The notes below the pieces were generated by a model that searched no databases, was not told the DNA's origin, and saw only the letters and a program-made list of their open reading frames with translations. Made by a program: the position numbers and the translations under genes. A stretch of 64,000 nucleotides of DNA from Pseudomonas sp. 8O (GTDB lineage Bacteria; Pseudomonadota; Gammaproteobacteria; Pseudomonadales; Pseudomonadaceae), in assembly GCF_902506495.1 (NCBI RefSeq), contig NZ_LR733264.1, positions 558,001 through 622,000 on the forward strand, written 5' to 3'. Every line of letters starts with the position of its first letter. Position 1 is the first letter of the stretch. Positions 61,802 to 64,000 of this stretch are shown here, one piece after another.

Positions 61802-61907
61802 GGTGCGCGCGGCGCACCCTACGGGAATTGCGCCTTTCTACCTGTAGGGTGCGCCGCGCGCACCGAATACGCCGAGATGCGCCACCGTAGGGTGCGCTGT
61901 GCGCACC
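61802..61907. repeat. Three REP units upstream of the RAYT gene
   Basis: GGTGCGCGCGGCGCACCCTA (61802-61822), GTAGGGTGCGCCGCGCGCAC (61844-61864) and GTAGGGTGCGCTGTGCGCAC (61887-61907). The last ends 45 bp before the RAYT start. Confidence 0.85.
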
Positions 61908-61951
61908 ACCGACTATCCTGAATCTGCCGGCAAGGATTCAGGAGACAGGGA

Positions 61952-62485
61952 ATGTCCAACTACCGCCGCGCTCGCGATGCGGGCGCCTGCTATTTCTTCA
62001 CGCTGGTAAGCCATCAGCGCCTCCCGGTGTTGACCGATGCGCCATTGCGCGCAGCCCTGCGCCGCGCCATCGAACGCGTCCGTCTACACCGTCCGTTCGT
62101 CATCGAGGGCTGTGTGCTGTTACCAGACCACCTGCATTGTCTTTGGCGCATGCCTCAAGGAGATGCAGATTTCGGGTCGCGCTGGTCGATGATCAAACGC
62201 CTGACATCCCAGGCAATCGCGATCCCTGGAGCGGTCAGTTTGAGCCGTAGCCTGCGCCGCGAGTCGAGGCTGTGGCAGCGGCGTTTCTGGGAGCATCGCA
62301 TTCATGATGGCGACGATTACCAGCGGCATATGGATTACCTGCATTTCAATCCGGTGAAGCATGGCCTGGTCGGTCGTGTGGCGGATTGGCCGTGGTCGAG
62401 CTTTCATCGGTTGGTGACGGAGGGCGTATATCCGGCCGATTGGGGCGGTGATGCAGTGGTGGACAACGGTGAGTACGGCGAATGA
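61952..62485 (+). CDS. REP-associated tyrosine transposase (RAYT)
   Basis: 177 residues. The Y1 (HUH) fold shows the metal-binding His pair in LPDHLHCLW, then WSMIKRLTSQAI and FWEHRIHDGDDYQRHMDYLH-FNPVKHGLV, which is the RAYT signature. AGGAGACAGG precedes the ATG at 61952. RAYTs cut and join single-stranded REP hairpins and are thought to have spread REPs in the genome. It is flanked by REP copies of the same GTAGGGTGCGC type scattered through this window, so it is the probable mobiliser. Confidence 0.92.
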   Translation: MSNYRRARDAGACYFFTLVSHQRLPVLTDAPLRAALRRAIERVRLHRPFVIEGCVLLPDHLHCLWRMPQGDADFGSRWSMIKRLTSQAIAIPGAVSLSRSLRRESRLWQRRFWEHRIHDGDDYQRHMDYLHFNPVKHGLVGRVADWPWSSFHRLVTEGVYPADWGGDAVVDNGEYGE

Positions 62486-62489
62486 CGCG

Positions 62490-62562
62490 GTGCGCGTGGC
62501 CTGGGCGGCCCCGCGACACCCTACGGGTAGCGGCAGTGTTCGTAGGGTGCGCCGCGCGCACC
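62490..62562. repeat. Composite repeat and REP downstream of the RAYT gene
   Basis: GCGTGGCCTGGGCGGCCCCGCGACACCCTACGGG block also seen at 15722, then GTAGGGTGCGCCGCGCGCAC at 62542-62562. Frames the RAYT gene together with the upstream REPs. Confidence 0.8.
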
Positions 62563-62693
62563 AACTTTTTTCAATGTGCCTGTCGATTCTTCCGTCGCCT
62601 ATTCGACTACTGCATAGAACCCCACTCTGGGTTCACTGTCAGCCGTAGGGAGACACCCTGCGCGCGACTTCGACTCGAACAAGGAGAAAGGCG

Positions 62694-63128
62694 ATGCGTT
62701 TCATGGTGATTGTCAAAGCGACGGCCGATTCCGAAGCCGGTCTGGTGCCCAGCGAAGAGCTGCTGACGGCCATGGGCCGTTACAACGAAGAGCTGGCAGC
62801 CGCTGGTGTGATCCAGGCAGCCGAAGGTTTGCACCCGAGCTCCAGGGGAGCACGGGTGCGGTTCTCCGGGGCGCAGCGCACAGTGATCGACGGCCCCTTC
62901 ATGGAAACCAAGGAGCTGGTAGCCGGTTTCTGGATCTTTCGGTGCGAATCGCTGCAGGCCTGCATCGACTGGGTCAAGCGTTGCCCCAACCCCATGCCTG
63001 GCGAATCCGATATCGAGATTCGACAGATCTTCGAGGCCGAGGATTTCGGCGCCGAGTTCACCCCCGAGTTGCGTGAGCAGGAAGACCGTATTCGCGCGCG
63101 CATGAGCAGTGAAAATCAAGGAGCGTAA
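62694..63128 (+). CDS. YciI-family (DGPF) protein
   Basis: 144 residues. RFMVIVKATADSEAG start and the DGPFMETKELVAGFW motif define the YCII/DGPF family, a dimeric alpha/beta barrel resembling ferredoxin-like lyases. Function usually unknown; some are linked to ECF sigma factors, none of which is encoded here. It overlaps the next gene by one base (TAATG), so the two are co-translated. Confidence 0.85.
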   Translation: MRFMVIVKATADSEAGLVPSEELLTAMGRYNEELAAAGVIQAAEGLHPSSRGARVRFSGAQRTVIDGPFMETKELVAGFWIFRCESLQACIDWVKRCPNPMPGESDIEIRQIFEAEDFGAEFTPELREQEDRIRARMSSENQGA

Positions 63129-63550
63129 TGATGAAGATTCATGCCTATCTGATGTTCGATGGCCAGTGCGAGGCCGCCTTCAACCGCTACGCCGAGGTCT
63201 TCGGCGGTAACCTGGAGATGATGCGCTACGCCGACAGCCCTGAGGATATGGAGGTTCCGGCCGAGTACCAGCAGCGTGTCATGCACGTCTGCCTGACCGT
63301 TGGCGATCAGTTGCTGATGGCCTCCGACAATCTGCCGCAGTACCCCTATGAGGGGATCAAGGGGTGTTCCGTTTCCCTGCAGGTGGACAACGTGCCGGAG
63401 GCCGAGCGCCTGTACGAGGCATTGTCGGCCGGCGGTTCGGTGCAGATGGAGCTGCAGGCGACCTTCTGGGCGACCCGCTTCGCCATGCTTACCGACCGTT
63501 TCGGCGTGTCCTGGATGATCAACTGCATGGTCGATAGCCAGCAGGGTTGA
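63128..63550 (+). CDS. VOC-family protein (PhnB-like)
   Basis: 140 residues. MKIHAYLMFDGQCEAAFNRY, a GGN/MMRYAD strand and WATRFAMLTDRFGVSWMINC form the PhnB/3-demethylubiquinone-methyltransferase-like subgroup of vicinal oxygen chelate proteins. Only some metal ligands are present. Alternative ATG at 63131. It pairs with the YciI gene in a two-gene operon, a recurrent association in Pseudomonas. Confidence 0.85.
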   Translation: MMKIHAYLMFDGQCEAAFNRYAEVFGGNLEMMRYADSPEDMEVPAEYQQRVMHVCLTVGDQLLMASDNLPQYPYEGIKGCSVSLQVDNVPEAERLYEALSAGGSVQMELQATFWATRFAMLTDRFGVSWMINCMVDSQQG

Positions 63551-63594
63551 GCCTGTTCTATGCCTGTTGCCACCCAGATGCCTAAGTCGGCTTT

Positions 63595-63735
63595 GGTGCG
63601 CACGGCGCACCCTACGACGGGTGCGGATGCAGTTCTGGGGAAGGAGCATGTGCCTTCGCGGCTGAAGCCGCTCCTACCGAGTGAATGAGCTCCGTAGGAG
63701 CGGCTGGGCGGCATTCCGTTTCAGCCGCGAAGCGC
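63595..63735. repeat. REP units before the GT20 gene end
   Basis: GGTGCGCACGGCGCACCCTAC at 63595-63615 and an inverted pair CTTCGCGGCTGAAGCCGCTC / GGAGCGGCTGGGCGGCATTC...CAGCCGCGAAG at 63655-63735. Confidence 0.75.
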
Positions 63736-63738
63736 TTT

Positions 63739-64000
63739 TCAGCTCACCAGCGTCAGCGGCTCGGGCTCTTCCTGCACCTGCACGCCGGAGAGAAACTCCT
63801 CGCCCCAACGGCGAATGTCGTTGTAGCAGACGATGTCGAACAGCTCGCGCAGGCGCGCCTGGGCTTCGCTTTTCGGCAGGTTCAGCGCCAGGTAGCAGGT
63901 CTGCGCAAGGTCGGCCGGATCGTGCGGGTTGGTCAAAAGTGCGCCCTTGAGCTCGGCGGCCGCACCCGCGAACTCCGATAGCACCAGCACGCCACGTCCA
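63739..64000 (-). CDS. GT20 glycosyltransferase, C-terminal end (trehalose-6-phosphate or glucosylglycerol-phosphate synthase type), truncated by window edge
   Basis: Visible end reads GVLVLSEFAGAAAELKGALL-TNPHDPADLAQTCYLALNL, the GT-B C-terminal nucleotide-sugar-binding region of OtsA/GgpS. The next stretch (RELFDIVCYNDIRRWGEEFL) is closer in feel to glucosylglycerol-phosphate synthases, which some P. mendocina-group strains use for osmoprotection, but the fragment is too short to decide. The N-terminal four-fifths lies outside the window. Confidence 0.75.
   Translation of the reverse strand, partial: GRGVLVLSEFAGAAAELKGALLTNPHDPADLAQTCYLALNLPKSEAQARLRELFDIVCYNDIRRWGEEFLSGVQVQEEPEPLTLVS

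Overview
The window looks like chromosomal DNA of a Pseudomonas, most plausibly of the P. mendocina/oleovorans group. The reasons are high GC with G/C-ending codons, an nrdB-nrdA-two-component order like that of P. aeruginosa, a hexR/zwf-pgl-eda Entner-Doudoroff block, PcpS-type phosphopantetheinyl transferase, BRO-N/HTH gene pairs, and many REP-type palindromes with a RAYT transposase. The assignment rests on protein and gene-order recognition, not on a search. Both ends cut through genes: a PP2C phosphatase on the left and a GT20 glycosyltransferase on the right.

1-3.1 kb holds a Thr phosphorylation module (PP2C phosphatase, Ser/Thr kinase, twin-FHA protein) of the kind that controls type VI secretion. 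3.2-16.9 kb is mostly housekeeping: Nudix hydrolase, YebC-like regulator, DUF1176, TauE, the O-acetylserine/cysteine exporter EamA, PpiC, a diguanylate cyclase, a CAP-domain protein, a translationally coupled trio of lipoproteins, a divergent mdaB/ygiN pair and a MerR/DUF2938 pair. 16.8-31.2 kb holds RlhA, a BRO-N/HTH pair, HDOD protein, ecotin with a possible lipobox, two LysR regulators each divergent from its likely target, a 14 x 13-residue repeat protein, a Tat-exported SMP-30 protein, AzoR and an exported FAD oxidoreductase. 31.2-39.4 kb has a TonB receptor behind a Fur-like box, DUF1289 copies (one intact, one start-less tandem duplicate, one decayed), lipoproteins, a MerR-isochorismatase operon divergent from a class IV aminotransferase across a textbook MerR promoter, and an orphan BRO-N gene.

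39.4-42.8 kb is the clearest accessory island. It carries two unrelated HEPN-type proteins, both with an R-x4-H motif, among three copies of a dispersed element whose stems covary between copies. The DUF3644 gene is much more AT-rich than its surroundings. The nrdB terminator bounds the island on the right.

42.8-64 kb is core again: nrdB and nrdA (with a long leader holding a MITE-like element, two NrdR-like boxes and a DnaA box), an RstA/RstB-like two-component system, pcpS, a likely new small RNA, an MFS-PlsC fusion, the guanidinium exporter gdx under a guanidine-II (mini-ykkC) riboswitch, a BASS transporter, hexR facing zwf-pgl-eda, an HBM-type chemoreceptor, a RAYT transposase within REP sequences, and a YciI/VOC pair.

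No rRNA, tRNA, CRISPR array, integrase or complete IS was seen.
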